A stretch of DNA of 7,315 nt from Deltaproteobacteria bacterium (GTDB lineage Bacteria; Desulfobacterota; Desulfobulbia; Desulfobulbales; Desulfobulbaceae). A program made the translations under genes and the position numbers. Location: assembly GCA_013151365.1 (NCBI GenBank), contig JAADIK010000104.1, positions 1 through 7,315 on the forward strand. The letters are read 5' to 3'. This document shows positions 1 through 5,821 of the stretch, piece by piece (position 1 is the first letter of the stretch; every line of letters begins with the position of its first letter). The notes beneath the pieces are model-generated. The model searched no databases, was not told where the DNA came from, and saw nothing but the letters and a program-made list of their open reading frames with translations.

Positions 1-756
1 ATCGTGAAAAAAATCTATGCCTGGATTCGACCGGGCAAGAAAACGATTCCCTTGCTCATGGCTGCGGATATACTGATAGATGGGCAGAAAAAAGCGGCGG
101 CCCTGTTGCGCGAGGCCGGTATGAAGGTCAATGTCCAGACCACCGTCTATCCCGGTATCAATGACCGGCACGTAGAGTCCATCGCCGAGCAGATGTCCGC
201 AAGCGGGGCGGAGTCCATCACCCTGGTCCCTTTCAAACCGGGAACTACAGGTGAAGACGCTCCCCCGTCATGTGATGAATCAATGCTGGCGGCGGTCAGG
301 AAAAATGTTGCCGGCTACCTGGAGGTCTGCGAATATTCCGAAGAATCAATCACCCCTCCTCCGGGCGGAAATTTTCAAAAATCAGGGGCACTGCTTCCCA
401 AGCCATCAAAAGAACGTCCCAACATAGCCGTCGTCAGTTCAAACGGTATAGATGTTAACCTGCACCTTGGTCAGGCCGACCAGGTCCTCATCTACGGCCC
501 CAGGGAAGACGACGGCCTGGCCTGCCTGCTCGAAGCCCGTCCCGCCCCGGCGGCCGGCGGCGGAGATAACCGCTGGCAGAAACTGGCCGAGGAATGCCTG
601 TTCGACTGTTGCGCCCTGCTGACGGCCAATGCCGGTGACAATCCGCAAAAAGTCCTGGCCGCCCTCGGCGTCAAGGTTCTCATAACCGAAGAAAATATCG
701 AAGGGACAGTTGATGTCCTGTACGGCGGCGGCAAAAAAAAGAAGGGAAATATGTAA
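1..756 (+). CDS. NifB-like protein, C-terminal part (radical SAM end plus NifX-like domain); 5' end outside window
   Basis: The frame is open at the first base, so this is the 3' part of a longer gene. Counting from the GTG at position 4, the start KKIYAWIRPG aligns with KNIYSWVRDG at about residue 148 of the complete NifB in this window. About 145 residues, including the CxxxCxxC radical-SAM motif, should therefore lie upstream. YPGINDRH (49-56) matches IPGINDHH of NifB. Residues 139-240 form a NifX/NifB-type cofactor-binding domain (NIAVVSSNG, VNLHLGQA). A linker-like RPAPAAGGGDNRW corresponds to RPAPPPGGGSQRW in NifB. Two departures from NifB stand out. The CxxCRxDAxG motif is missing; only one Cys (C109, VCEYSEES) lies near that place. 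The conserved GAELLL stretch reads MAADILI. It is therefore probably a divergent paralogue, not a second standard NifB. It could be a NifB for another cofactor, a cofactor carrier, or a decaying copy. GTG at 4 as a true start is possible but would leave half a domain. Confidence 0.8.
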   Translation: MVKKIYAWIRPGKKTIPLLMAADILIDGQKKAAALLREAGMKVNVQTTVYPGINDRHVESIAEQMSASGAESITLVPFKPGTTGEDAPPSCDESMLAAVRKNVAGYLEVCEYSEESITPPPGGNFQKSGALLPKPSKERPNIAVVSSNGIDVNLHLGQADQVLIYGPREDDGLACLLEARPAPAAGGGDNRWQKLAEECLFDCCALLTANAGDNPQKVLAALGVKVLITEENIEGTVDVLYGGGKKKKGNM

Positions 757-973
757 CCTGAATCCGTGAGCGTTCGAGAACGGTGCAGATGCAAGGCGGC
801 AACGATGTTGATTATCCTAGTGTGATATCAACGAGTTGCCAACGCAGCAGATGCGCCGTTATCGGGCGCCCCGCAGAGCGGCGCGGTGAAGACCAGGAAA
901 GGTGTTTATTCGGCAATAACACAATATTCCACGTATTGCATGGAACATCACTTCAAGCCGTCACGGATTCAGG
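757..973. mobile_element. MITE-like non-autonomous element, 217 bp, with 13-bp TIRs and 5-bp target duplication
   Basis: CCTGAATCCGTGA at 757-769 is the exact reverse complement of TCACGGATTCAGG at 961-973. Immediately outside are identical 5-mers, TGTAA at 752-756 and TGTAA at 974-978, as expected for a target-site duplication. The interior has no convincing gene but is rich in secondary structure: a long hairpin at 798-840, a GCGCC/GGCGC hairpin at 853-869, a TTCCA/TGGAA hairpin at 927-945, and the octamer GCAGATGC twice (785-792, 847-854). Size, TIRs, TSD and lack of a transposase fit a miniature inverted-repeat transposable element. The left copy of the target contains the TAA stop of the upstream gene, so that gene ends intact. 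I cannot assign the parent transposase family from the ends alone. Confidence 0.8.
798..840. repeat. Long hairpin inside the MITE-like element
   Basis: The left arm 798-816 begins GGCAAC and carries GTTGATTATC. The right arm 824-840 is GATATCAAC followed by GAGTTGCC. They pair over about 17 positions with one small internal mismatch region and one bulge, around a 7-base loop (CTAGTGT). It is the strongest internal structure of the element. Confidence 0.65.
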
Positions 974-992
974 TGTAAATTTATTGAGCCTA

Positions 993-1007
993 CCGCCGAG
1001 ACGGCGG
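993..1007 (+). other. Short perfect hairpin upstream of the ferredoxin gene
   Basis: CCGCCG (993-998) and CGGCGG (1002-1007) form a perfect 6-bp GC stem around an AGA triloop, 12 bases before the ferredoxin Shine-Dalgarno. No T-tract follows, so it is not a typical intrinsic terminator. It may be a 5' mRNA stabilising stem or chance. I see no convincing sigma-54 or NifA site in 974-1034. Confidence 0.4.
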
Positions 1008-1034
1008 CACAAGATAAGCAAGGAGAATAAAAAA

Positions 1035-1340
1035 ATGGCCATACCCGAAAAACAAATCATTGTCTGTCAAAGTTTTCGCGTGGCAGGTGATAAAAAAGGA
1101 CTCTGTCACAAACAGACCAATGGGTTCCTGCAATATATTGAAGAAGAAATTCTTGACCGGGGGCTTGACTGTCTTCTCAGCGCCACCACCTGTCTCAAAC
1201 AGTGTGAAAAGGGTCCGATCATCGTGATCCAGCCGGAAAACTGGTGGTTCGGAGGCGTGAACAGCGAGGAGGCCATCGACGCCATCCTCGACGGCCTGGA
1301 AGACGGTGAGCCGCCGAAAGAATATCTCCTTTCCGCCTAA
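1035..1340 (+). CDS. Thioredoxin-like [2Fe-2S] ferredoxin (Shethna protein I / C. pasteurianum type)
   Basis: This 101-aa cytoplasmic protein is a small one-electron carrier. Four cysteines, C11, C24, C53 and C57, have the spacing of the thioredoxin-fold [2Fe-2S] ferredoxins (C-x12-C, then C-x3-C about 30 residues later). The segment PIIVIQPENWWFGGVNSEEAIDAILD matches the C-terminal strand-and-helix part of that fold. The length is normal for the family. Proteins of this type are often encoded in nif regions and are thought to donate electrons to nitrogenase or cofactor assembly; the partner here is inferred. The start is ATG 1035, preceded by AAGGAG at 1020-1025. A longer in-frame extension from 783 would read through the MITE-like element and is unlikely. 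The leader AGCAAGGAGAA is shared with nifB. The gene is followed 14 bp later by the GNAT gene. Confidence 0.92.
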   Translation: MAIPEKQIIVCQSFRVAGDKKGLCHKQTNGFLQYIEEEILDRGLDCLLSATTCLKQCEKGPIIVIQPENWWFGGVNSEEAIDAILDGLEDGEPPKEYLLSA

Positions 1341-1354
1341 CCGCCCATTCTTTG

Positions 1355-1831
1355 ATGGCGCCATCCGGGAGCATCGTCATCCGCCGGGCCCGGGCTGCGG
1401 ACCTGGCCGATCTCACAGCCCTGCTGCAGATCCTGTTCGGCATAGAAGAGGACTTCTCCTTTGACGAGGCCAGGCAGCGGCAGGGGCTGATGCTGATGCT
1501 GGAGAACGAGCAGGGCGTTGTTCTCGCCGCCGAAAACAGTGGTAAGGTGATCGGCATGTGTACCGGCCAGTTGCTGATCTCCACCGCGGAAGGAGGACCG
1601 GCGGTACTGGTGGAAGATGTTGTCGTACTTCCTGCCTGGCAGGACCGGGGCGTGGGCCGGTTGCTCATGCGCTCCATTGCCGAGTGGGCAGCCGGCAAAA
1701 AGGCCACCCGCCTGCAGTTGCTGGCCGACCGCAACAACAAGGCGGCGCTGACCTTTTACGATAAAATCGGTTGGCAGATGACGGATTTGATCTGCCTGCG
1801 AAAAACAGTAGACTCGAAGAGGAAGTCATGA
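1355..1831 (+). CDS. GNAT-family N-acetyltransferase
   Basis: A 158-aa single-domain GNAT protein that would transfer acetyl from acetyl-CoA to an amine; the substrate is unknown. The N-terminal strand IVIRRARAADLADL (7-20) is the usual GNAT opening. The acetyl-CoA pyrophosphate-binding motif A is seen as VVVLPAWQDRGVGRLLM (89-105) with Q96, R98, G99 and G101. NNKAALTFYDKIGWQ (127-141) is the typical motif B, with Y135 in the position of the common general acid. ATG 1355 is chosen; TTG 1352 directly before it is the alternative. No Shine-Dalgarno is visible, and the gene begins 14 bp after the ferredoxin stop, so it is probably translated by coupling with the ferredoxin. Its end overlaps the next start. 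A role in acetylating a nif-related protein or small molecule is only suggested by position. Confidence 0.88.
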   Translation: MAPSGSIVIRRARAADLADLTALLQILFGIEEDFSFDEARQRQGLMLMLENEQGVVLAAENSGKVIGMCTGQLLISTAEGGPAVLVEDVVVLPAWQDRGVGRLLMRSIAEWAAGKKATRLQLLADRNNKAALTFYDKIGWQMTDLICLRKTVDSKRKS

Positions 1832-2277
1832 TGACGACAACCAAGCCGCAACCGGTGCAACTGATACCCATGGAGGCCATCACGGGGTGGGAAGAATTTC
1901 TCCGGGACGGCGAAGCATATCTGAAGACGGCGGTGGCCGCTCATCAGAAACGCCAAGACGTTTTTACCCCCGAGATCCTCTACAATATTATCGCCATGGC
2001 CATTGAGAAATTTGTCATGGCCGCCCTGATGCGCCACGGCACCCTGCCCTACAACCACACCATGACCGACCTGGTGGAATCGATGGAAGAAACCTTTCCC
2101 GGGGATATCAGTGCAGGTTTGATTAAAATGGACAAGTATCAGGATATCTGCGCCCTCGACAACTACCATATCAGCCCGCCCGCCATGGAAGAAATTCCGG
2201 GCATGCTGGAACTTGGGCAAAAGCTGCGGTCATTGGTCGTAAACAAGCTTTTAGCAACCGGAAGGAGCATGCAATGA
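1828..2277 (+). CDS. HEPN-like helical protein of unknown role
   Basis: This 149-aa, largely alpha-helical protein has HEPN-like features: a first helix WEEFLRDGEAYLKTAVAAH (21-39), then IAMAIEKFVMAALMRHG (55-71), then LPYNHTMTDLVESM (73-86), which resembles the H-x2-DL segment common in HEPN proteins. The catalytic RNase motif Rx4-6H expected near the C-terminus is not seen; LDNYHIS (110-116) has His but no suitably spaced Arg. A non-nuclease or binding role is thus more likely. ATG 1828 overlaps the GNAT stop as ATGA, with GAGGAAG just upstream; ATG 1831 is equally possible. Its own stop overlaps the following gene in the same way. The HEPN assignment is by eye and the role is unknown. Confidence 0.7.
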   Translation: MMTTTKPQPVQLIPMEAITGWEEFLRDGEAYLKTAVAAHQKRQDVFTPEILYNIIAMAIEKFVMAALMRHGTLPYNHTMTDLVESMEETFPGDISAGLIKMDKYQDICALDNYHISPPAMEEIPGMLELGQKLRSLVVNKLLATGRSMQ

Positions 2278-2576
2278 GCCTCAGGAAACTGGGAGTTGTC
2301 AGAGAAATCATCGAGGCTGCCGGCATGAACATATCCCATGCCTATGATGATCTCGTCTTTCTGGATCACAATGCCTTTCTCCTGCAATTTACCGATGAGC
2401 AGGACAAGCTGCTGCTTCATAGCAACCATGAGGCAGACAAAGCCGCCCTCAAAGACGCCATCGCCAAACTCAAGGGAGTGGCCCGAGCCCATGCCATGAC
2501 CTTCATCGACGGCTGCGACTACTCTCTGTCCCCGGCCGATGATGAAAATCTCCGCCTTGAGTTTATGACTGCCTGA
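2274..2576 (+). CDS. Conserved-looking 100-aa protein, family not recognised
   Basis: I do not recognise this family. It starts at ATG 2274, overlapping the upstream stop as ATGA, with a strong GAAGGAG at 2261-2267, so translation is well supported. It has a helix (LRKLGVVREIIEAAGM, 3-18), a probable beta-hairpin (DDLVFLDHNAFLLQFTDEQDKLLLH, 25-49), a charged helix (ADKAALKDAIAKLKGVARAHA, 54-74) and a final strand or loop with the only cysteine (IDGCDYSLS, 78-86) and an acidic end. It has no signal peptide or membrane segment and looks like a small soluble alpha/beta protein. The coupling implies stoichiometric production with the HEPN-like protein, and the two may form a complex. It is the last gene of the set before a 430-bp gap. 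Confidence 0.72.
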   Translation: MSLRKLGVVREIIEAAGMNISHAYDDLVFLDHNAFLLQFTDEQDKLLLHSNHEADKAALKDAIAKLKGVARAHAMTFIDGCDYSLSPADDENLRLEFMTA

Positions 2577-2839
2577 AGAACCGGGTCATCGTTTTCACCT
2601 CCCCGCTTCAGGCCATTCCGAATCGCTCAGCAAGCATGAGACCCTCGGCGCAGCCCGGCTGCGCCTGCGGTTTTGCGCAATCACCGCCGTCAAACCCGGC
2701 CCCGAATCCCAGTGCAATATCGGCCAAGTTATTTCCTTGCCGGTCCCTATCTCCGGTCAAGTACGGCCCGAATCTCGAATTTCCTGCCCCATAAAATAAA
2801 AACAGCCGCCCAATGCTACCAAAATGTACAGGCTCTTCA
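2577..2839. other. Non-coding stretch with hairpins, no supported gene
   Basis: I find no convincing gene on either strand. Reading frames of about 75-85 codons exist on both strands but lack good starts and recognisable protein character. Structure is present: a perfect GGCGCAGC/GCTGCGCC hairpin (2647-2665), a CAAG/CTTG-centred hairpin (about 2721-2743), and two similar strings, CCGGCCCCGAATC (2696-2708) and CGGCCCGAATC (2764-2774). On the minus strand a GGGGAGGTG (2605-2597) stands a few bases before an ATG (2589-2587) that opens only an 8-codon frame into the end of the 100-aa gene. Confidence 0.5.
2647..2674 (+). terminator. Candidate intrinsic terminator of the ferredoxin-GNAT-HEPN set
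   Basis: A perfect 8-bp GC-rich stem, GGCGCAGC (2647-2654) with GCTGCGCC (2658-2665), closes a CCG triloop about 70 bp after the stop of the last gene. The following TTTT (2671-2674) is short and lies 5 bases beyond the stem, so termination may be weak. It could equally be part of a repeat. Confidence 0.4.
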
Positions 2840-2863
2840 TTATTGTCACAAATGCTACAATAA
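2840..2863 (+). promoter_or_regulatory. NifA upstream activator site (TGT-N10-ACA) for nifE
   Basis: TGT at 2844-2846 and ACA at 2857-2859 are separated by exactly 10 bases, the NifA enhancer consensus. They sit in a larger perfect dyad, TTATTGT (2840-2846) and ACAATAA (2857-2863). Its centre is about 98 bp upstream of the -24 GG of the sigma-54 promoter, a normal distance for NifA acting by DNA looping. Confidence 0.8.
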
Positions 2864-2905
2864 AGCACCTAGCCTCCTTACCGCTTTCGCGATAAAAAAA
2901 TAGCA

Positions 2906-2918
2906 CAACTAATTAAAA
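2906..2918. promoter_or_regulatory. Possible IHF site / AT-rich bend between enhancer and promoter
   Basis: CAACTAATTAAAA resembles the reversed IHF consensus YAANNNNTTGATW with two mismatches. It lies in an AT-rich stretch (2891-2920) about midway between the NifA site and the -24 element, where IHF commonly bends nif promoters. The match is weak. Confidence 0.22.
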
Positions 2919-2947
2919 TTACAGGAAGAATCAAGCTGTCACTCCTC

Positions 2948-2963
2948 TGGCATGCCTCTTGCC
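2948..2963 (+). promoter_or_regulatory. Sigma-54 (-24/-12) promoter of nifE
   Basis: TGGCATGCCTCTTGCC matches the consensus TGGCAC-N5-TTGCW, with GG at 2949-2950 and GC at 2961-2962 separated by the required 10 bases. Transcription should begin near 2974, giving a leader of about 33 bases that carries AGAGGA just before the nifE ATG. Together with the NifA site this indicates NifA/RpoN control. Confidence 0.87.
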
Positions 2964-3006
2964 CTATAGAAGACAATCGAAGCAGTCTTTACAACAGAGG
3001 AATGTC

Positions 3007-4380
3007 ATGGAAGCGGTTGCACTGAAGGAACGGGAAAATCAGATCTATATCAAGGGTGAAACGCCCTTTAATATCGTTTGCGACAAGGACAGCCTGGCCG
3101 GCGCCGTCAGCCAGCGCGCCTGCGTATTCTGCGGATCGCGGGTCGTCCTGTATCCCATTGCCGACGCCCTGCACCTGGTACACGGTCCCATCGGCTGTGC
3201 CGTTTATACCTGGGACATCCGCGGCGCCCTGTCTTCCGGACCGGAGCTGCACCGGCTCTCTTTTTCCACCGACCTGCAGGAGATGGACGTTATCTTCGGT
3301 GGTGAAAAAAAATTGCGCCAGGCCCTCCTCGAGCTGATCGACCGGCACAACCCCAAGGCCGCCTTTGTCTACTCCACCTGCATTGTCGGCATTATCGGCG
3401 ACGACCTGGAAGCGATCTGCCGGCAGGTAGAGCGCGAAAAAGGCATCCCCGTGATTCCGGTGAAATCAGAAGGATTCAAGGGCAACAAGCGGGCCGGTTA
3501 TCAGGCGGCCTGTGACGCCATGTTTCGGCTGATCGGCACCGGCGAGACCTCGAACATCTCCAAATTCTCTCTCAACATCCTGGGCGACTTCAACCTGGCC
3601 GGCGAGATCTGGATGATTCGCGAGTATTACGAACGGATGGGCATCGAGGTGGTGGCCAACATCACCGGCGACGGCCGGGTCGACGATATCCGCCGGGCCC
3701 ATGGCGCGGCGCTGAACGTGGTGCAGTGTTCCGGCTCCACCATGCAGCTCGCCAACATGATGGAGGAGCAGTATGGCGTACCGTCTATGCGAGTCTCCTA
3801 CTTCGGGGTCGAGGACATGTCCGAGGCCCTGTACGATATTGCCAGGTTTTTTAAAAAGAAATTTCCCGGGGACCGGGAAGCGGATGCAATCATGGAACGG
3901 ACCATGGCCCTGGTCCAGGAAGAGGTGCGAAACCTGATGCCCGGGCTCGAGAAATACCGCAAGGCCCTGGCCGGCAAAAAGGCGGCCATCTACGTGGGCG
4001 GTTCCTTCAAGGCCTTCTCCCTGGTCAAGGCCTTCAGGCTGGTGGACATGCAGGTGGTCCTGGTCGGTTCGCAGACCGGCACCGAGGAGGATTACCGTGA
4101 GCTCGAGGCCATCACCGATCCGGGCACCATTATTGTCGACGACTCCAACCCGCTGGAGCTGACCTCTTTTCTCAAGGAAAAAGGAGTGGATATCTTTGTC
4201 GGCGGCGTCAAGGAGCGGCCGATCGCCTACAAGCTCGGTATCGGTTTCTGCGACCATAACCACGAACGAAAAGAAGTCCTGGCCGGATTCGAGGGGATGC
4301 TCAACTTTGCCCGCGAGGTCTACTCGTCGGTCATGAGCCCGGTATGGCGTTTTGTCCCCCGGGCCAAGAGCACGGAATAA
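3007..4380 (+). CDS. nifE: Nitrogenase FeMo-cofactor scaffold protein NifE
   Basis: NifE pairs with NifN as an alpha2beta2 scaffold that takes NifB-co and matures it with Mo and homocitrate before delivery to apo-NifDK. The 457-aa product has the NifD/NifE family layout. C39 (in RACVFCGSR), C64 (in HGPIGCAVYTWD) and C125 (in STCIVGIIGDD) match the cysteines that hold the NifEN [4Fe-4S] cluster (Azotobacter C37, C62, C124). C241 in NVVQCSGSTMQLANMM matches the L-cluster ligand C250. GDFNLAGE and ITGDGRVDDI are further family signatures. ATG 3007 is chosen because AGAGGA (2996-3001) precedes it, and because the longer in-frame TTG start at 2959 lies inside the -12 promoter element and could not be transcribed. 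It is first in a nifE-nifN unit; nifN follows after 35 bp. Confidence 0.96.
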   Translation: MEAVALKERENQIYIKGETPFNIVCDKDSLAGAVSQRACVFCGSRVVLYPIADALHLVHGPIGCAVYTWDIRGALSSGPELHRLSFSTDLQEMDVIFGGEKKLRQALLELIDRHNPKAAFVYSTCIVGIIGDDLEAICRQVEREKGIPVIPVKSEGFKGNKRAGYQAACDAMFRLIGTGETSNISKFSLNILGDFNLAGEIWMIREYYERMGIEVVANITGDGRVDDIRRAHGAALNVVQCSGSTMQLANMMEEQYGVPSMRVSYFGVEDMSEALYDIARFFKKKFPGDREADAIMERTMALVQEEVRNLMPGLEKYRKALAGKKAAIYVGGSFKAFSLVKAFRLVDMQVVLVGSQTGTEEDYRELEAITDPGTIIVDDSNPLELTSFLKEKGVDIFVGGVKERPIAYKLGIGFCDHNHERKEVLAGFEGMLNFAREVYSSVMSPVWRFVPRAKSTE

Positions 4381-4415
4381 TGGACCATGAAAATTCGGAC
4401 AACAGGGAAAAAGTC

Positions 4416-5777
4416 ATGAGTAAAAATCATCCCAACTATATAGCCACCACCAATGCCTGTAAACTGTGCAGACCGCTGGGCGCCTGCCTGGCCTTCAAGG
4501 GAATCGAAGGCACGGTTCCCTACCTGCACGGTTCCCAGGGATGCGCCACCTATATGCGGCGTTATATCATCAGCCATTACAACGAGCCCATCGACATCGC
4601 CTCCTCATCTCTTTCGGAAAAGCATGCCGTATACGGCGGCGGCCCCAACCTGAAGCTGGGCCTGACCAATGTCGCGGAAAAATACCGGCCCAGGATGATC
4701 GGCATTGCCACCACCTGCCTGACCGAGACCATCGGCGACGACGTGGGCATGTATCTGCAGGAATACGCAAAAGATACGGCCGGATCGAAGGGGTTGCCGG
4801 ACATTGTCAACGTCTCTACGCCCAGCTATTCCGGCACCCACATGGAGGGGTTTCACGGGGCCATAGATCAGGTTATCGAGCAGATGGCCGAAGGCGGACC
4901 GCAGAACCGGACCGTTAACCTGCTGCCCGGTTTTGTCTCGTCAGCCGACTACCGGCTGCTACGGGAAATAATGGATGATTTCGGCCTGGATTGCACCATG
5001 CTGCCCGACCTGTCGGAAACCATGGACGGACCGGCCATGCTGGAATACGAAAAGGTACCGGCCGGCGGCACGCCGCTGGCCGCCATCAAGGCCATGGGCC
5101 GCAGCCGGGCGACCATAGAATTCGGCCGCACCCTCGACCGGAAGGGCAGCGGCGGCTTCAGACTGAAAGAAAAATTCAACATCACCGGCCACCGGCTTGG
5201 CCTGCCCATCGGCATCGAGGAAACCGATCGTTTTTTCGACCTGCTCTGCAAACTGAGCGGCCGGCCGGTCCCGGAAAAATATGTCGGGGAACGAGGCCGC
5301 CTGGTGGACGCCTATGTGGATGGCCACAAGTATGTATTCGGTAAAAAAGCCATCATTTACGGCGAGGAAGACCTGGTGGTGGGCATGAGCGCTTTTCTGG
5401 CGGAAATCGGCATATTCCCCATACTCTGCGCCTCCGGCGGCACCTCGGGCCGGCTGGCCGAAGCCATTGCCGCGGTCACCGCCGATATCCTGCCCCGGCA
5501 GCCCGAGGTCCATGAAGGGATGGACTTTTTCGACATCAGCGAGATGGCCGAAACCCTGGCGCCGGATCTCATCGTTGGCCACTCAAAGGGCTATCCCCTG
5601 GCCAGGAAGCTGAACATCCCCCTGATCAGGGTGGGATTTCCCATCCACGACCGGGTCGGCGGCCAGCGTATCCTGCATCTTGGCTACAGCGGCGCCCAGC
5701 GGTTGTTTGACACGGTGACCAATGCGGTTATTGCCAAAAAGCAGGACGACTCCCGGATCGGCTACTCATACATGTAG
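4416..5777 (+). CDS. nifN: Nitrogenase FeMo-cofactor scaffold protein NifN
   Basis: NifN is the beta-type partner of NifE in the cofactor maturation complex. The 453-aa product begins NYIATTNACKLCRPLGACLAFKGIEG, characteristic of NifN. It carries C15, C18, C24, C43 (in HGSQGCATYMRRY) and C101 (in ATTCLTETIGDD). C43 corresponds to the NifN cysteine (Azotobacter C44) that helps hold the intersubunit [4Fe-4S] cluster. The C-terminal half contains FDISEMAETLAPDLIVGHSKGYPLARKLNIPLIRVGFPIHDR, the family's typical last domain. ATG 4416 is preceded by AGGGA (4404-4408). ATG 4380, overlapping the nifE stop as TAATG, would add 12 residues and is a real alternative. Length is close to that of Azotobacter NifN. 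The product is intact, without frameshift. Confidence 0.95.
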   Translation: MSKNHPNYIATTNACKLCRPLGACLAFKGIEGTVPYLHGSQGCATYMRRYIISHYNEPIDIASSSLSEKHAVYGGGPNLKLGLTNVAEKYRPRMIGIATTCLTETIGDDVGMYLQEYAKDTAGSKGLPDIVNVSTPSYSGTHMEGFHGAIDQVIEQMAEGGPQNRTVNLLPGFVSSADYRLLREIMDDFGLDCTMLPDLSETMDGPAMLEYEKVPAGGTPLAAIKAMGRSRATIEFGRTLDRKGSGGFRLKEKFNITGHRLGLPIGIEETDRFFDLLCKLSGRPVPEKYVGERGRLVDAYVDGHKYVFGKKAIIYGEEDLVVGMSAFLAEIGIFPILCASGGTSGRLAEAIAAVTADILPRQPEVHEGMDFFDISEMAETLAPDLIVGHSKGYPLARKLNIPLIRVGFPIHDRVGGQRILHLGYSGAQRLFDTVTNAVIAKKQDDSRIGYSYM

Positions 5778-5786
5778 GCCGGCAGA

Positions 5787-5814
5787 CCGAAAACAGAACA
5801 GCAGGCGCTTTGCG
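5787..5814 (+). repeat. Short sequence after nifN resembling the one after nifB
   Basis: CCGAAAACAGAACAGCAGGC followed by GCTTTGCG resembles CCGGAAAACAAAACGGGGCG followed by CCCTTTGCG at 7287-7315, allowing a few gaps. Both lie just downstream of a nif gene stop. The first copy ends in a small GCGC-TTT-GCGC hairpin (5805-5815). They may be degenerate copies of a terminator-like or REP-like unit. The second copy is cut by the window end. Confidence 0.4.
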
Positions 5815-5821
5815 CTTAGAA

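Noticed and set aside
757..973. CRISPR array or tandem repeat
   Set aside because: The only direct repeat is an octamer present twice; the structure is explained by terminal inverted repeats and hairpins.
783..1034. Long N-terminal extension of the ferredoxin from ATG 783
   Set aside because: It would translate through most of the MITE-like element. ATG 1035 has a strong AAGGAG and gives a protein of family length.
1828..2576. Classic HEPN/MNT toxin-antitoxin pair
   Set aside because: No Rx4-6H motif in the HEPN-like protein and no nucleotidyltransferase motif in the following 100-aa protein.
2577..2780. Known riboswitch (molybdenum cofactor, cobalamin or c-di-GMP type) on either strand
   Set aside because: Hairpins are present, but I could not match the conserved core of any of these classes by eye.
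2608..2868. 86-codon minus-strand frame in the spacer before nifE
   Set aside because: No good ribosome site or recognisable protein features, and it overlaps the NifA site.
2959..3006. nifE start at TTG 2959
   Set aside because: It lies inside the -12 element of the sigma-54 promoter, upstream of the expected transcript start.
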